The notes under the pieces are model-generated. The model ran no database searches. It worked only from the letters and a program-made list of their open reading frames with translations, and was not told the DNA's origin. Positions 35,519 to 49,386 of a DNA stretch of 64,000 bases are shown here, in pieces. Numbering within the stretch: position 1 is the stretch's first letter; each line of letters begins with the position of its first letter. The stretch comes from Dactylellina haptotyla (lineage: Eukaryota; Ascomycota; Orbiliomycetes; Orbiliales; Orbiliaceae), in the NCBI GenBank assembly GCA_031310005.1, contig CM062379.1, positions 62,001-126,000 on the forward strand, in the 5' to 3' direction. The translations under genes were made by a program, and so were the position numbers.

Positions 35519-38500
35519 ATGTCAGCCCTCAGTTCCAAGGCTTCCAGGAAGCGAAGAGCCGTTGGCAGAAGAGGTGAAACCCGAGAGGTAACCGAGCAGC
35601 ATGATGAGGTTGTTGTTGTTGTTCCGGAGGGGGGTGAAGACGCCACAAACAGCGCTGCGCCTGATGAGCGTCCGATATCCCCAATTTCGGACGACGCCAA
35701 ACCAGTACCTCAAATTAGCAGAAAGGTTCCTGCTGGCTCCGCGCAAAAGCAACTCAATAAGTTCTGGAGAAAATTCAGAAGCAACCGTGCCGGTCGTCCA
35801 ACAATTGTTCTTCCCTACAATCCTTTCACACCTACTCCGAGGCCAAGCTATGGGCCAACTCTTCCAAATGTTGCGACTGCTCAATTCGACGAGGCCGCCG
35901 CAAGCTGTAAAGCAAAGGTTGAGCGAATTGCACGAGAATGCCACCAGTTAAACCAAAAATACAGGTAAATATAACAGTACCGAGATTTTGAATTCCATCA
36001 ATTCCACTAATCCCTTATCAATCAGAGATTACTATTTTGACCTGTCTGGAGACGATCCACGTGTTGAATACGCAAGATACTGTATTGATGGATTCGACTA
36101 CAATGCAGAGATGAAGCCAAAAGCCGTCAGGCGGGTTGAGGTATGCATTTTTCTGTCACTTACATAATTGATGAAAGTTAATAACTAGATTTCAAAACTC
36201 ATGTAGGACATTTTCGACGATCCAGTTTTCTACCAAGATGGTGTTTCTCCTGGGGACATCAGACAAGGTTTAACGGTGAGGAGACATAGCTTTTCTTTCT
36301 TTCTTGCAGAACACCAGGCTGACGAAAAGCAAATGTAGGGCGACTGTTGGTTCTTGGCTGCTGTTGCAACTATCACCAACATCCCAGGTTTACTGGAGAA
36401 AATCTGCGTTGCTAGAGACGAGGAAGTCGGAGTCTATGGATTTGTATTCTTCAGAGGTAGGAACCACAATCGGAAAATGACACCTGCCTTCCATTAACTG
36501 ATGCCCGTTATCTCCTAGATGGTGAATGGATCACTAGCATCGTCGATGACCAGCTCTATTTAGCCCAGGAAGAATACCATGAATCCACCTCCGCATTAAA
36601 GTACGCTCTAGGTGGGAGGGGTCAAGAAACTGTGTACACAGAAACATTTCTGAAAGGCTCTGACGCCCTCTACTTTGCGAGCTGCGAAGACAAGAACGAG
36701 ACGTGGCTACCGTTGCTCGAGAAGGCGTATGCTAAGGCCCATGGCGACTACAATACTATTGACGGAGGCTTTACAGGGTGGGTGACACCCAGCTCTCTTA
36801 GTCCCTCATGAGTTCCTAGGTTTTCTAACAATATCCAATAGTGAAGCTGTGGAGGATCTAACAGGCGGCGTTACCTCTGAAGTTTTCTCTCAAGATATCC
36901 TGAGCAAAGAGAAGTTTTGGAAAGAAGAGTTGATGAAAGTCAATCAAGAGTTTCTTTTTGCAGGCGCTATCGATTCCATTATGGATGCTGAGCGGAATGG
37001 CATATATTCTGGACATGCTTACTCCGTTCTAAAAGCAAAAGAAATCGATGGTCACAGATTCGTTCTCGTTAGGTTTGTGTTTTCTCCATGGCCTCTAGTT
37101 TGGATGATCGCATTTAACCTTCAGCATAATAGGAATCCGTGGGGAAAATCTGAATGGAAGGGTGCATGGAGTGATGGGAGCAAAGAATGGACTCCTTATT
37201 GGATCCAACAGCTTGAACATACGTTCGGGGACGATGGAAGCTTTGTAAGTCCTCAGACAGTATACGTCCTCTAGTATGGCGCTTTCTCTAACTCTGGATT
37301 CCCCCTTTTCTTCTTTTCTCCCCGTTATAGTGGATGTCTTGTAAGTTCGCCCGAAATCACCTTTAGGGTGCTTTTTGACTCACATAACCTTAATGCTAGA
37401 TAAGGACTTTCTACGGACCTTCTCCGTCATCGAAAGAACTCGCCTCTTCGATTCTAGCTGGTCTGTAGCTTCGGCCTGGGTATCCGAAAATGTAGAGTGG
37501 GAGAATGCCTACTCTAAGAATTGCTTCCAAATCAATCTTCCCGAGCCGGCGAAAGCTGTTATCGTCCTACAGCAGCTTGACGATAGGTACTTCAAAGGAC
37601 TTGAAGGTGAATACATCTTCAAATTGCATTTCCGCATCCACCGCCCAGAATCATCGGAGTATTTTGTTCGCAGCCGAGCCAACTGTGACATGTGGAGAAG
37701 CGTTAGCTGTGAAGTTGAGCTCGAAGCAGGTTTATGGGATATCGCATACAAGATTACCGCTACCAAGGTCGATAACCGCAAGAGTGTAGAGGATGCGGTT
37801 CAAGAGCTCAGTGTTGCGAACCGCAAGAAATTTTTGCAAGTTGGGATGTCATATGATCTCGCCTTCGCTAAGGGACGAGTTGTAATCATTGACCACGAAG
37901 ATGATAGCAACGATGATGTGGATGCGAAGGAAGATGATAAAAAGGAGGAGGAAGTAGGAGAAGAAGGTGGCGAAAAGGAGGAAGAAAGCAACGATAAGAA
38001 AGAAAAGACGACCATAGTAGTAGCGGATGACGAAATCGCAGCGTTTAAGCTGGGAGAAAAGCCAAACGAACATCCAATTTCAGTACTGCCGTCTGCCCCA
38101 GAACCACCAACTTCCGATGTAATGGAACCCCCAGTTCCAAAGAAGGACAGCCTTGCCACTAGTTCTGCGGCCGCCAAAAAAGATAGGCATGAGCAAAAGG
38201 AAGCTGGAGTTGCGACCAAGGAGGTTTCCGACGAAAGCAAAGAATCGGATAAAGAGAAGGAGAAGGAGAAGGAGAAGGAGGAGGAGAAGGAGGAGGAGAA
38301 GGAGAAGGAGAAAGAGGAGAAGAAACCGACAGGTCCGATCTCATACATGTTAGTCCCTATTACTGACGACAAAGACAGTGATAGCGAAAGTGAGGAAAAT
38401 CTTTGGAATGCGGTCGCGGTAGTCGGATTAAGAGTTTACAGTCAACAAAGGGGCATCACCGTCCAAGTCGTCCGTCCAAAAGGAGAGGCAAAACTCCTAG

Positions 38501-38937
38501 TGGACCCCGACGATAAAAACCAGGAGGCGAAAGAACCCAAAGACGATGATAAATCCACGGACGAAAATCGGGAAGAAAAGACTGATGAGCAGGACTCAGA
38601 AGAAGTAGAAAAGACCGAGAAGGGGGGAGATGAAGAAAAACAGAAGAAAGAAAGTGAGGAGAAGCCAGAAGACGTCAATATTTCAAAAGAAAATCAACAA
38701 AAATTGCTAGAGAACAGCGAGGAAGCTAATGGTTCTAAGGATGAATTACCTGAAGAAGCTAAGTTAGAGAGTACCAATGTCGAAACTGGTGGGAAGACTG
38801 AAGCCAGTCCAAAGCAGGCTCCCGAGCTTACGCCAGTCGAGGATGTACCAATACTTGCCTCCGAGCCGGAAACTCTCCCTGCTGAAGTGCCCAAATCATC
38901 TGAGGACGAAGGGCTCGTCCCACCATTGGCCAGCTAA
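35519..38937 (+). CDS. calpain-type cysteine protease with a one-base frame break
   Basis: Nine exons (35519-35964, 36026-36141, 36207-36275, 36339-36456, 36519-36777, 36842-37072, 37133-37244, 37331-37340, 37400-38937) would give about 965 residues. The C2-type protease core has all three catalytic residues: Cys213 in GDCWFLAA, His394 in GIYSGHAYSV and Asn414 in NPWG. A calpain-type beta-sandwich domain follows, then a long Glu/Lys-rich tail with KEKEKEKEKE-type runs. Exon 8 is only 10 bases (TGGATGTCTT). Exon 2 does not stay in frame: an A5 run at 36119-36123 has one base too many, after which the frame reading KAVRRVE continues into exon 3. The break may be an assembly error or real inactivation. 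Calpains cut proteins in limited fashion, with calcium or pH control. Confidence 0.85.
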
Positions 38938-39461
38938 CTCGTAACCTTCATTTTCTCAGCTATAAACAATAATTATCTTAAACAAAGCTTTGGTTTAAGA
39001 GTTTTGTCCAGCCATGTTTTGTAGTTTCTCTCTAAGCTCTACTCCATCATACTACCCAATTGACTATAAACCCAGAAGTATTCTGGGCCTAATACTGCCT
39101 GATGCTTGAAAAACTGCTAGACTCTTTAAGCCACATCGACTCCAGTGAGGAGCGCAACCACAAAGCAGCTTCAACTTTCCCCCATTTCTTTGTAAAATGT
39201 GTTGTGTGAGATCGAGCTTTGAACGACTTAGTTATCGGGCAATGGATGTGGGGCTGGGGGGCCAAGGCTGTGAAATACCATGATACGTCTTGCAATGCTA
39301 TGCCACCTTTGTTTCAATCTCTTGAGTGTTATCTCTGTTCCTTTCAATAAACAAGGACTCTTGGTAAATATCATCATTGAACAGTACCAGCCAGTCACTA
39401 GTGCACTGGCTAATAACCTCACGCAACATTATCCTTTTCGGCTTTGCTCAAATTTCCTACC
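38938..39461. other. intergenic stretch
   Basis: About 520 bases between co-directional genes; likely the 3' region of the calpain gene and the promoter of the next gene. Nothing else is seen. Confidence 0.45.
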
Positions 39462-40915
39462 ATGGCGGAAAACCCAGCGTCTCCACGGGAAGCGGCTTTC
39501 GAAATCAATGAAATATCAGGGTTCTATGGACCAGGTGGTACTATTTGCTACTTCCTGACAATGCTTGCCTTTCTCTTCGACTTATTTGGCTGGTTTTATG
39601 TTGACTCGCAGCATAAACAAAAAAACCTTGACCAAGGACTTGAGGACGAGGCACCACTGTTACCAACAACTAGCATAGGAATGGCTGAGATGGAGCCGGC
39701 AATCGAGGCTCAAACTGTTAGTCAGGGAGAGACAGAAACTGAATCCTTTTTCCCAGAAGTCTTAGCTTCGCGAGTCGAGTCTAACAGTGAGTAGCTCTAC
39801 GAGGCGCGAACATCTCCAGAGCCCACATCTACTTCGAGTTCCTGTAATAATAACTCCCCGTCTAATGGGTCACTAGGCAAAGCAGCTCCGCTCAGCTTCA
39901 CTTTGAAAATCAACCTCATAATACTCCTATTTTACCATATAGTAGTCTTTGGGGACGCATGCAAATGTATAAAAAGTCAAGTCGATATTACACAGTTTGG
40001 CTCACTATATACCGCCGTTGGCCTTTATGAAACCACCTATTTGGCCACTAGATTGTTGTTGTGTGTGTTAATATTGGTTCTTTGGGCAGCATGGAAGACT
40101 GAGCATCTGGAAACAGATGAGCCATCAATATTGCCACGCCAGCTGATTATTTATATCTCAATATTCTCGGCCATTTTTCACATGAGGGTGGTGTATTCCT
40201 TCGTTTATTTCCCATGCCCTGATAGCCACAGCGACTTTTTTTACCTGTAGATCTTAACATCACTTCCGCACCAATATCTGAAAGTCTCAAAGGCATTCTC
40301 CGGCACATATTGGATAACCAAATTATCAAAAACGGAACGGCTAAAGCTTTAATCGAAATATTATCGCCAGCACCCCTATTTCAAGCTTCGAATAAACTGG
40401 CGATAGCCGGACAAATTTTTGTCATCTTGATATTTGGTTTGGTAATGCCAATTTCAATGGCTATAGTATGTCAACGTGTGACTGAGGATAAATTATTTGA
40501 CAAGTGGTCTCGAAACGATATTTTCGCCGCATTGATCTTATCTATTATGCACTTTCTAAATTGGATATCAATTATCGGCCAATTATCTCTAATCATTTTT
40601 CTGACACCATCGATATCGGCTCTTCATGGGCTCTTTTCAGGTGGCCTCAAATTCATTCCTGAAGCACCCGGCGCTATTTACGATCTAGATCAAATATCAG
40701 CCATTGTCGTCAGGATATTCACTTGGTATTACAGTTGGGTCTCATTATACGCCAAATTTGATCCCAATAAGTTACAACTTCAGGTTGTCCGGACCCTAAT
40801 ATGGCGTGGGCTCTATAATTTTCTATTCGTTTTATTTTACATTTGGTGGAAGCTAAGTAAGTTTTGTCGACGGGAGAATTCCGTTTCATCAAATACGGTT
40901 GCTCTGGTTGTATAA
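39462..40915 (+). CDS. multi-spanning fungal membrane protein with a probable frame break
   Basis: Exon 1 (39462-39786) encodes the motif EINEISGFYGPGG followed by a first membrane segment. The intron 39787-39876 (GTGAGT to CTAG) removes an in-frame TAG. From 39877 the frame stays open to 40249 and then must shift by one base to reach the frame ending at 40915; a T7 run at 40236-40242 is the obvious site, since one extra T would join SHSDFF to LPVDLNITSAPIS. No intron of acceptable length and phase bridges the gap. About seven hydrophobic segments are present in all. The ISGFYGPG start recalls uncharacterised fungal membrane proteins. The function is unknown; about 454 residues if the frame is continuous. 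Confidence 0.65.
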
Positions 40916-41360
40916 ATTCAACCCAGGGTAAATTCCATAAGCGAACCTACCAATCCATCAGCATAAAATGATGGCATGAATATCCTACAAGCAGAATCAT
41001 ATATTACTTCACAAACCAAATCCCGGAGCACTGTAGGATATACACAGGACTGACTTGGTCACTTTTAAATTGGCCTTACTATTTTCATCTCTTATAAGCT
41101 CCCGAAAATCTCGCCAGAGCCGGATTATATATCATACACCACATTGATATACACGAAAGCAAATTTAATAACGCTAAGGGTATTCATGCATTTACCTAAT
41201 TGAAACCATTTTATCTAGCATGCCAAACTCCTATATACAATAAGACAAGGAAATGAACCGAAAAGTGATACCATGATGCCTCCTATGTAGTCAGCGATTA
41301 GGAAATATTTGTAAGAAACGAAAGCGTTCTGATGTTCCCATCCAAATCCATACATTAGAA
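40916..41360. other. convergent 3' intergenic region
   Basis: AT-rich 445 bases between convergent genes. Nothing else is seen. Confidence 0.45.
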
Positions 41361-42141
41361 CTATTTGGGAGTGTAAAGGCTCCGGATTCCAGTATTTTTA
41401 ATCGACTGAGGACTCTGAGGGCCGCCATATCTACCCGAGATAGAATCAACCTCGTTATAGATGGTTTTCGGATCCGAGCTAGGACTCCGAGGAATCCTTA
41501 CGGGTCCCGACCTTTTGATTTCTGGGTCCACAGATTGTGGAGACAGATACGCAGGAAAATAGTCTTGTGGCTCTTGTGGGACCTCAAAGATATATCCCTT
41601 GCGCTCCTTCATCATGGCGGTAAAGCTGCCAGGTGTTGAGATAGGGGTATAAAAATCTACACTTTCATAGGAAGGGCTTGGCATCAGAGTATCGCTCAAA
41701 AAAGTCGAACCCGACTCCACCGAGCTGGAATAATTTTGAAAGCTAAAGCTTGGTGGTGGGAGATGAGACAGATCAAGATGGAATCTTGGTGACCCGGGCG
41801 GAGAAATGCTGTGGTTCGAATCTTGAAACCCTTCTTCTTCGTCTGATTCATAAATTGTATACAGGAACATTGGATTCTTCCAGAGTGGTTTGTTAGTTCA
41901 TGGTTTTAATATTTGCAAGGGGATCGTAACTAACCTCTTCGGCTTCGCAATCGATACACATATCTGAAACCCGACTGGGACAGGATTGCTGGCATGATGA
42001 ACAAAGGGACTCTCGCCGATATGATAGTTTCGACATTACGGAGCTTGTGGAATTTGATGCCAACGATTGTTGTGTCGAAGAAATTTGAGAGCTCGAAGAC
42101 TTTCGTCGTTCTATGAGGCTCGGGGCATATGTTTGTAGCAT
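41361..42141 (-). CDS. Ser/Pro-rich hypothetical protein with short Cys cluster
   Basis: Two exons, 42141-41935 and 41876-41361, give about 240 residues. The 58-bp intron has a GTTAGT donor, a GAACTAACA branch and an AAG acceptor. Residues 1-45 are Ser-rich. Cysteines at about 47-64 follow the pattern CSSCQQSC then CIDC, which could bind zinc as a small finger. The rest is disordered, with repeated SPxS/PSPS sites (ISPPGSPRF, STPGSF, RSPSSDP) that look like proline-directed kinase targets. No signal peptide or membrane segment is seen. It does not resemble a family I know. Confidence 0.68.
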
Positions 42142-43761
42142 GGTCGATCAGTCAAAAAGTCGTGCGTTTTATAAGTCTCCACAGGTGATTCTGAACTGAA
42201 GTTAGAAATTGGATGATGACGATAGGAAAGGAAGAAGATCTTCAGGGGGTCTTATAGACCAGCAAAAGAGCGATTGGACAGCCTCGTGGCAAGTTGATCC
42301 AGAGCTCCATTGCCGTTTGGTCTCAGAAGAGTCTACAATTCCGGTCCATGGCTTCAATGATAACTACCCGAAAGATAAACTAAAGGTTAGGGGATGTCCG
42401 ATAACTGGAAAGTTACAATTCTAGATTTCGTGCATGGCCATGATAAAAGGCTATTCTATGGGATTCCCCGCCTGTCAATCTCCGGATCGGGTATTCACTC
42501 CGAGAAATCTTGTTAGCCTTACCACGAACGAATGTAAACTTTATTTAGCGATCTAAGTTGAGGCTGAGAGGAAACCCACTAGGCTTGTAACGAGCTTGCG
42601 ACTAAATCCATGGAGGTCGAGAAGGCTCTTTCTAGGCGGAGCCTGCCGTACAAGCCGATCTAGACGCATGAAATCTAGGCCTTAACTTGGCTCAAATCTC
42701 TGTCTCAAATCCCCATAATAACCAGCTAAGGTTAGCACGAGTGCGATAATCCCAGTATCCTATACCTGGATGTCTGCCATTTAGAAGAATTAGTTGGATT
42801 CATAAAACATATGCTACAATAGTATGGTAGGAGATAATTTCTTTGTGTGGGAATTCCGCTTGCGAGGATGGAATTCAACATCTATTTACTGATAGTGAAC
42901 TGTGCCAGCCTCTTCCAGATGCCATTGCGAGCAAAAATTTGAGGTGAAAAAGAAGAAACCTTGTTCAGTCTGCTAGGTTCCGAAAACGTCGCCAGAAATG
43001 TGTTGGGTTTCTGCATACATGTAGCAATTTCAACAACGAATAACTATCGATAAATGATGTTGGCTAAACAGGACTGGGGCAGTCGCAATGCCAAAGTTGA
43101 GGATACAATTCAATCGTATATCATCAGCTCATTGTAGCAGGCTGACAGATCTATGTTGCTAGCACCGTGATAAAAAGGCTGGAGGAAACGTAGTCTTGAG
43201 TTATATCGCGATATATCGCTCAAAACCTATGCAAACCCTCTGCCACGTGTGCAGGGACATGTAAATATGTAACCCCATAATTCTAACCTCTTCCAGCAGC
43301 AAAGAGCCGGCTATCCCGAAGTAGAACTTCTGGGAGTCTCAGATCTTGGGACTTCTAACTTCTATGGAAAAATCATTTCATGGAATAGATACACTCTGCT
43401 GCTAGGATCCTCCATCTGCATCTACCGCAATGCCACGCGGAAAGAAAGTTCGGTACCTGAAGCAAACCATATTCCGTAGGCTCTTAACTACGATACTTCC
43501 CATCTATTTATACTTCGGCCAGCCCATCATCAACTTCTTGTGGAGAATATTCGATGCAGAGTGTGCTGAAAAACTAGAACTTTAACTATCTCAGCGAATT
43601 GTTCTTGGAACTATCGCTAATACTCTAGATAATCTACGGGAAGTTTCAGGTAAAGAAAAACACTGGAATTATATGCAGACTTTCAGATGCCTCGGTTTAT
43701 GCCATTGAGCAGCAGTCTTGTCCACTTAGTCAGAGAATATTTACATATATATTGTGACAGT
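42142..43761. other. intergenic stretch
   Basis: 1.6 kb without a supportable gene. A 71-codon plus-strand frame at 42209-42424 has no domain. Confidence 0.45.
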
Positions 43762-44936
<1,175 letters not shown>

Positions 44937-47226
44937 CTAAATGAGGCGTTCCAGTGCAAATGGTAGTTGTTAGTTCGAGGGTGATAGATAAAATATCATT
45001 AAAACTTGCCTTGAGATCTTCAGGAAAGAAGATAATGACTTTTATATTTAAAATTCACCTTACCAAACCTAAAATTCTTATCATTAGATAAATGCGAGAA
45101 ATTCGGACGGAAACCAGCTGCACTCCGCAGATCCGGGGCGCCATTGAAAGGTTCCACGGTGCAGCCATTATTGGCGGGCTATGCAGCGAGTGGCAATCGG
45201 CCAAATCCAACATAGAGAAGCCTTCAATTCCTCGTGTCATCCCAGCACCCGAAGCGAGCCTCGTGCCCCAAGCGACATCGGGTTCGCGGGTGTATATTCC
45301 GAGGAGGTTAGTGTATGAGGATCTTAGAATTGATAGAATTCAAAGGTTTCTAAAACTTTAGATTGAATATCTACTAATTCCTCCGCCAACCACAATAAGG
45401 GAGGTTTCATATTTAATTTTGCTGAGCCCTTCCGCTTTCGTTGTGTGGCCGTCTTTACGCAGCTCAATAACTAGATGATCGCTGGCTTCAATCTCGAGAG
45501 ACCGCACAACCGACGAACAAAATCCCTCAGGAAACGGGTATCTAGCCGATGACCCAGATTTTGGCGACGACTAGACCTAAAAATGCATGCATATGTCAAA
45601 ATATGGAATCATGGGTAACCTTGGAAGGAATCATACTCAATTTTGAGAACCAACAATATATTCATCAAAATATTGATACTATATTGTGGCCTGACACCTT
45701 AGACGCGCTCTTCATTGGAGTTATGGTGCAAAAATACGTCGCACTTTCGTACCATTTCGCCGCCAGATAAAGAACCTTTGACGATTATCTACCATTTTCC
45801 CGGCCTGATGTTCCAAGTTTTGTGGTTCGGGTCTGCTCAAGTGGCTAGCCCGTAAGGTTTCTTTACCCCTAAAATGCCGACCCACACTGTGTGAACCTAG
45901 CCCCTTGGTGCTCAATATAGCCGCTCACTTCTCAAGGCACTTAGATGTAGAAATTTCTAAGCCAACTTCCGGAAACAACCGAACCTCCAGTGCCAAGAAA
46001 TGATATGTCCCTCCAAATTCTCCACAAACAGAAAATTATATTTCTACTCAGATTGAATTGAACCAGCAAAGATTGATAATAATTTGCAATTGAGCCCAAT
46101 GAGACTTCTCTTGAAAATACTATATCAGCGCTCCGGTTAACAGTGGCTATATACCAATCTAAGTTTCGGCTCAAGCACAAAGTCAGCATTAGCCAAATAT
46201 AGCCGTCCAGAACCAGGCCCCAGGAAGTGTACTAGGACTTTGCCGAGGCGAACAAACGATTGGTGTTGGCAAACATTTAATATAGTGCCAAGGAATGATG
46301 GAACCTTGAAAGAAATTCTGGTGGATTGTACGTCCACGACGATACGAAGACGTTTGGGTCTAGATAAAATCCAAAGAAAAGTCGGTTAGTCTAAATTGCA
46401 AGAATTCAAATGCGCATACCAAGTGAGATGCATTGATAGCAATGAAAACCCAAATGGTTTTTGTCAATATATATTATATTAACTCACACATGTTATAGGC
46501 AAAGATCACTCTATCACCTTACTGTCGCCGTTAAGGATTCCCTTAACAAGCGCGGGGCACACTAGTGACTGGTCTCGGCAAAAAATTGAATCCATGGAAC
46601 CAAATATGCAAGCTTGCGCGCAATGCAGATCGGAATGCGTGGAGCCGTCGATACGAGGAAGCACGTTCCAAGGTTGGACTGGTTGCGAATCTCGTCGCCG
46701 CTGTCAAGAATACATGTGTCAAGACCGTTTACACCTATTATATGTCCTTATTATAAATCATGAGCATTGTTCGAAGGTAAAGCATTGCTGTTGTTGCCAG
46801 TACCTCGGGCCAGCGGAAGCGAGGAACGTCCTGTACATGCATACCTACAGATGTTTTGTTTAAGAATCGGTATTTCATGAAACCGAACGAAAGTTGTAAG
46901 CACGTTGCGGGCATCATCTTTTGTGAAATTTTAGGTGAAAGGAATTTTTGGAGTATTCAATTGCTTACACCTGCGTGCGCTGCAATGTCTGATATTATAT
47001 TCAGTTTCGCGAGGAGAGCAACGTAAGCAGACTGATGCTATCCATTCAACCATTCCGACGTGGATTACGCAAGCTTCATTGCGCCAAGTACAGCAGCCCA
47101 GTTGGGCTTGTATCTAGAACCAATCAGCCAAATCTGTTTCCTGCTCTCTTATCTCAATTGTTGATGGGCTCGTATTTAATTCACTCATAACTCGGACATT
47201 TTAACTTGCAAATTTTCATCTCGGAC

Positions 47227-47259
47227 TTGTCTCGCAAGGCCAGATGCCGCACTGGTCCC
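47227..47259 (-). repeat. copy of a dispersed 33-bp repeat
   Basis: The reverse complement of this stretch matches 63494-63526 at 32 of 33 positions. Two shorter variants lie at 63437-63457 and 63643-63664. See the entries near 63.5 kb. Confidence 0.6.
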
Positions 47260-48112
47260 ACAAAGATCTCGGACATTGTATCAAACTTCTTTTTCACCGG
47301 TTATGAGATTGCCCTCTAATGCCTCACAGAGAGACTTTTAAATCATGTGCCATGACACTCTTCAATTATTCCTAAGATTTTAAATGCCACTCATATCCCC
47401 AAAAAAAGATGGCACTGCGAAGCGGATGGTAATGTAAAATACGCTATCACGGGCAGCTTAATGTTCAATTTCGCTTTACCTCACAGGCATTCAAAATCTG
47501 TCAAAATTCACTAACCATACTTCTGCGACCTTCTACCTATTAATATCGCCGTTTGATCTTCAAATATACTGGGCATAGTCTTGTGTCGTCACTAAAGCCC
47601 AATCTGTACAATTTATTTATACGACGCGGTATCGATATGTCTTCAATTGTGTTTAGACCGATTAGCTGAGCCTTGGACGGAAAATATCAGTAGACCTACA
47701 TCAAGCGGGATGTCTCCTTCCGGCTGGGTACGCCGAGAAAACGATTAATGTCTACACCGAGGGCAAGATGATGTATTTGAAACATATTAGCCGGGATCGT
47801 CTCCGTGTTTCTCGCATCACTTTGAGCCCTTGGCAGGGCTCAAGGACAGAGTCCGTAGACATCGACCCGACGGAGCTAATTTTACCGTCCACTCGTAATA
47901 TTTCCATTGTGCTAGGCTAGACAAACATGACCCTCATCAAGTTTCCTGGTAGCGAGAATCTGCACTAAAGCAGTCCAGTTGTGGGGTCCCGAATATTCTA
48001 TTGCGGGATGCCGGTCCGCAAAATGGGGTAAGTGCGTGTCTCCCCTTTCCCGAGGTCAACCAATCGTTTCAGAGTAAAAATGTGTTGAGCTCGCTCGCTC
48101 ACTCCTGCCTTG

Positions 48113-48119
48113 TATAAAA
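48113..48119 (+). promoter_or_regulatory. TATA box of the GH43 arabinanase gene
   Basis: TATAAAA lies 88 bases before the start codon. GGCTAAA, the XlnR/Xyr1-type word, occurs downstream at about 48161, within the probable leader; its use there is doubtful. Confidence 0.45.
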
Positions 48120-48200
48120 CGCTAGCCCGAGTCGACAAGACCTCGGATTTGGGACAGCGGGCTAAACAAATCTAAAAACAAAACCTTTTCCTAAGATCTC

Positions 48201-49386
48201 ATGATGATTTTTAAAGTAGCAGGAGCTATTTTACTCTCACTTGCTGGGTTTGTCTCAGCATATGCTAATCCGGGTGCATGTAGCGGTGATTGTGGTACCC
48301 ACGATCCTGCTGTTATCCGCCGAGCTTCAGATGGAAGATATTATAGATTTTCAACCAATAACTTTATTTCGATTGCTTCCGCGTCAAGTATCTCTGGACC
48401 GTGGACTTACCTCGGACAAGCATTACCAGGTGGTTCAAAAATAAGTGGTTTTTCGGGCGTCGATCTTTGGGTGAGCATGACCGGTGTTTTGGCACTAGCA
48501 CTTTTGATATTTTTGACTAATGATGTATTCAAAGGCACCCGATATTCAATATAACAATGGTGTTTATTACTTGTACTATTCGGTCAGCTCATTCGGATCC
48601 CAAGTCTCCGCCATTGGTGTTGCAACATCTTCCACAATGGATCCTGGAAGCTGGTCCGACAAAGGAGCTACTGGCGTTTCATCCAAGGCCGGCAGTGCCT
48701 ATAACGCCATTGATTCAAACATTGTCAAAGTTGGAAGTGATTTCTATATGAACTTCGGTAGCTTCTGGGGGGATATTTACCAGGTTAAGATGCAAAGCAG
48801 CTTATTGAAAAATAGTGGATCATCATATCAGATCGCCTGGACATCTTTCGGTAATGGGGCCATGGAGGGCTCTTTCATGTACTATCGCTCTGGATACTAC
48901 TATCTTTTCACATCCTGGGGCAATTGTTGCCAGCTCGTTCCTCGACCGGCAGCTGGTACTGAGTATCATATGAGAGTTTGTCGATCTACTTCTGCTACGG
49001 GTGGTTTTGTGGACAAAAGCGGTGTCGATTGCAAGAAGAGTGGTGGAACTATCGTTCTCGCGAGCCACGATTACGTCTATGCACCGGGCCATGGTGGCGT
49101 TATCGATGTCCCTAACGTTGGATCAGTTCTATACTACCACTACGGTAAGTGCTGGATTTGAAGGAAAAGAAGAGAGAGAGGGGGGGAGAGAGAAAAACAT
49201 TCTCGATTCCGATCTACTCGCCTCAGGCGCAATTATAGTGTCTTGGGGTGGGTGCTCTCTATCTTAGAAACACTTACTAATATTTGTGGTGCCTATGTAG
49301 TCAATAACAACCAAGGAACCAACCAAGCTGCTACATATTTTGGATGGAACGTCATTGGTTGGTCGGGCGGCTGGCCATCCGTTTAA
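48201..49386 (+). CDS. arabinan endo-1,5-alpha-L-arabinosidase (GH43)
   Basis: Three exons (48201-48470, 48535-49144, 49301-49386) encode about 321 residues. The signal peptide is [22 protein letters not shown]43 catalytic residues are all visible: base Asp35 in GTHDPAVI, pKa-modulating Asp150 in NAIDSN, and acid Glu201 in GAMEGSF. The WAPDIQY segment is restored by the first splice, which uses an AAG acceptor. [11 protein letters not shown] lies near the C-terminus, and the last exon encodes [16 protein letters not shown]. The enzyme is secreted and cuts alpha-1,5-arabinan side chains of pectin. The second intron is unusually long for this window (156 bp) and carries a GA-rich tract. A second in-frame ATG directly follows the first. 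Confidence 0.94.

Noticed and set aside
38250-38330. Poly-Arg and other low-complexity frames opposite the calpain tail
   Set aside because: Frame shadows of the Glu/Lys-rich repeat.
46594-46863. Cys-rich 89-codon frame that could be an effector
   Set aside because: No signal peptide or upstream signal exon was found, and a second frame over the same bases is equally open.
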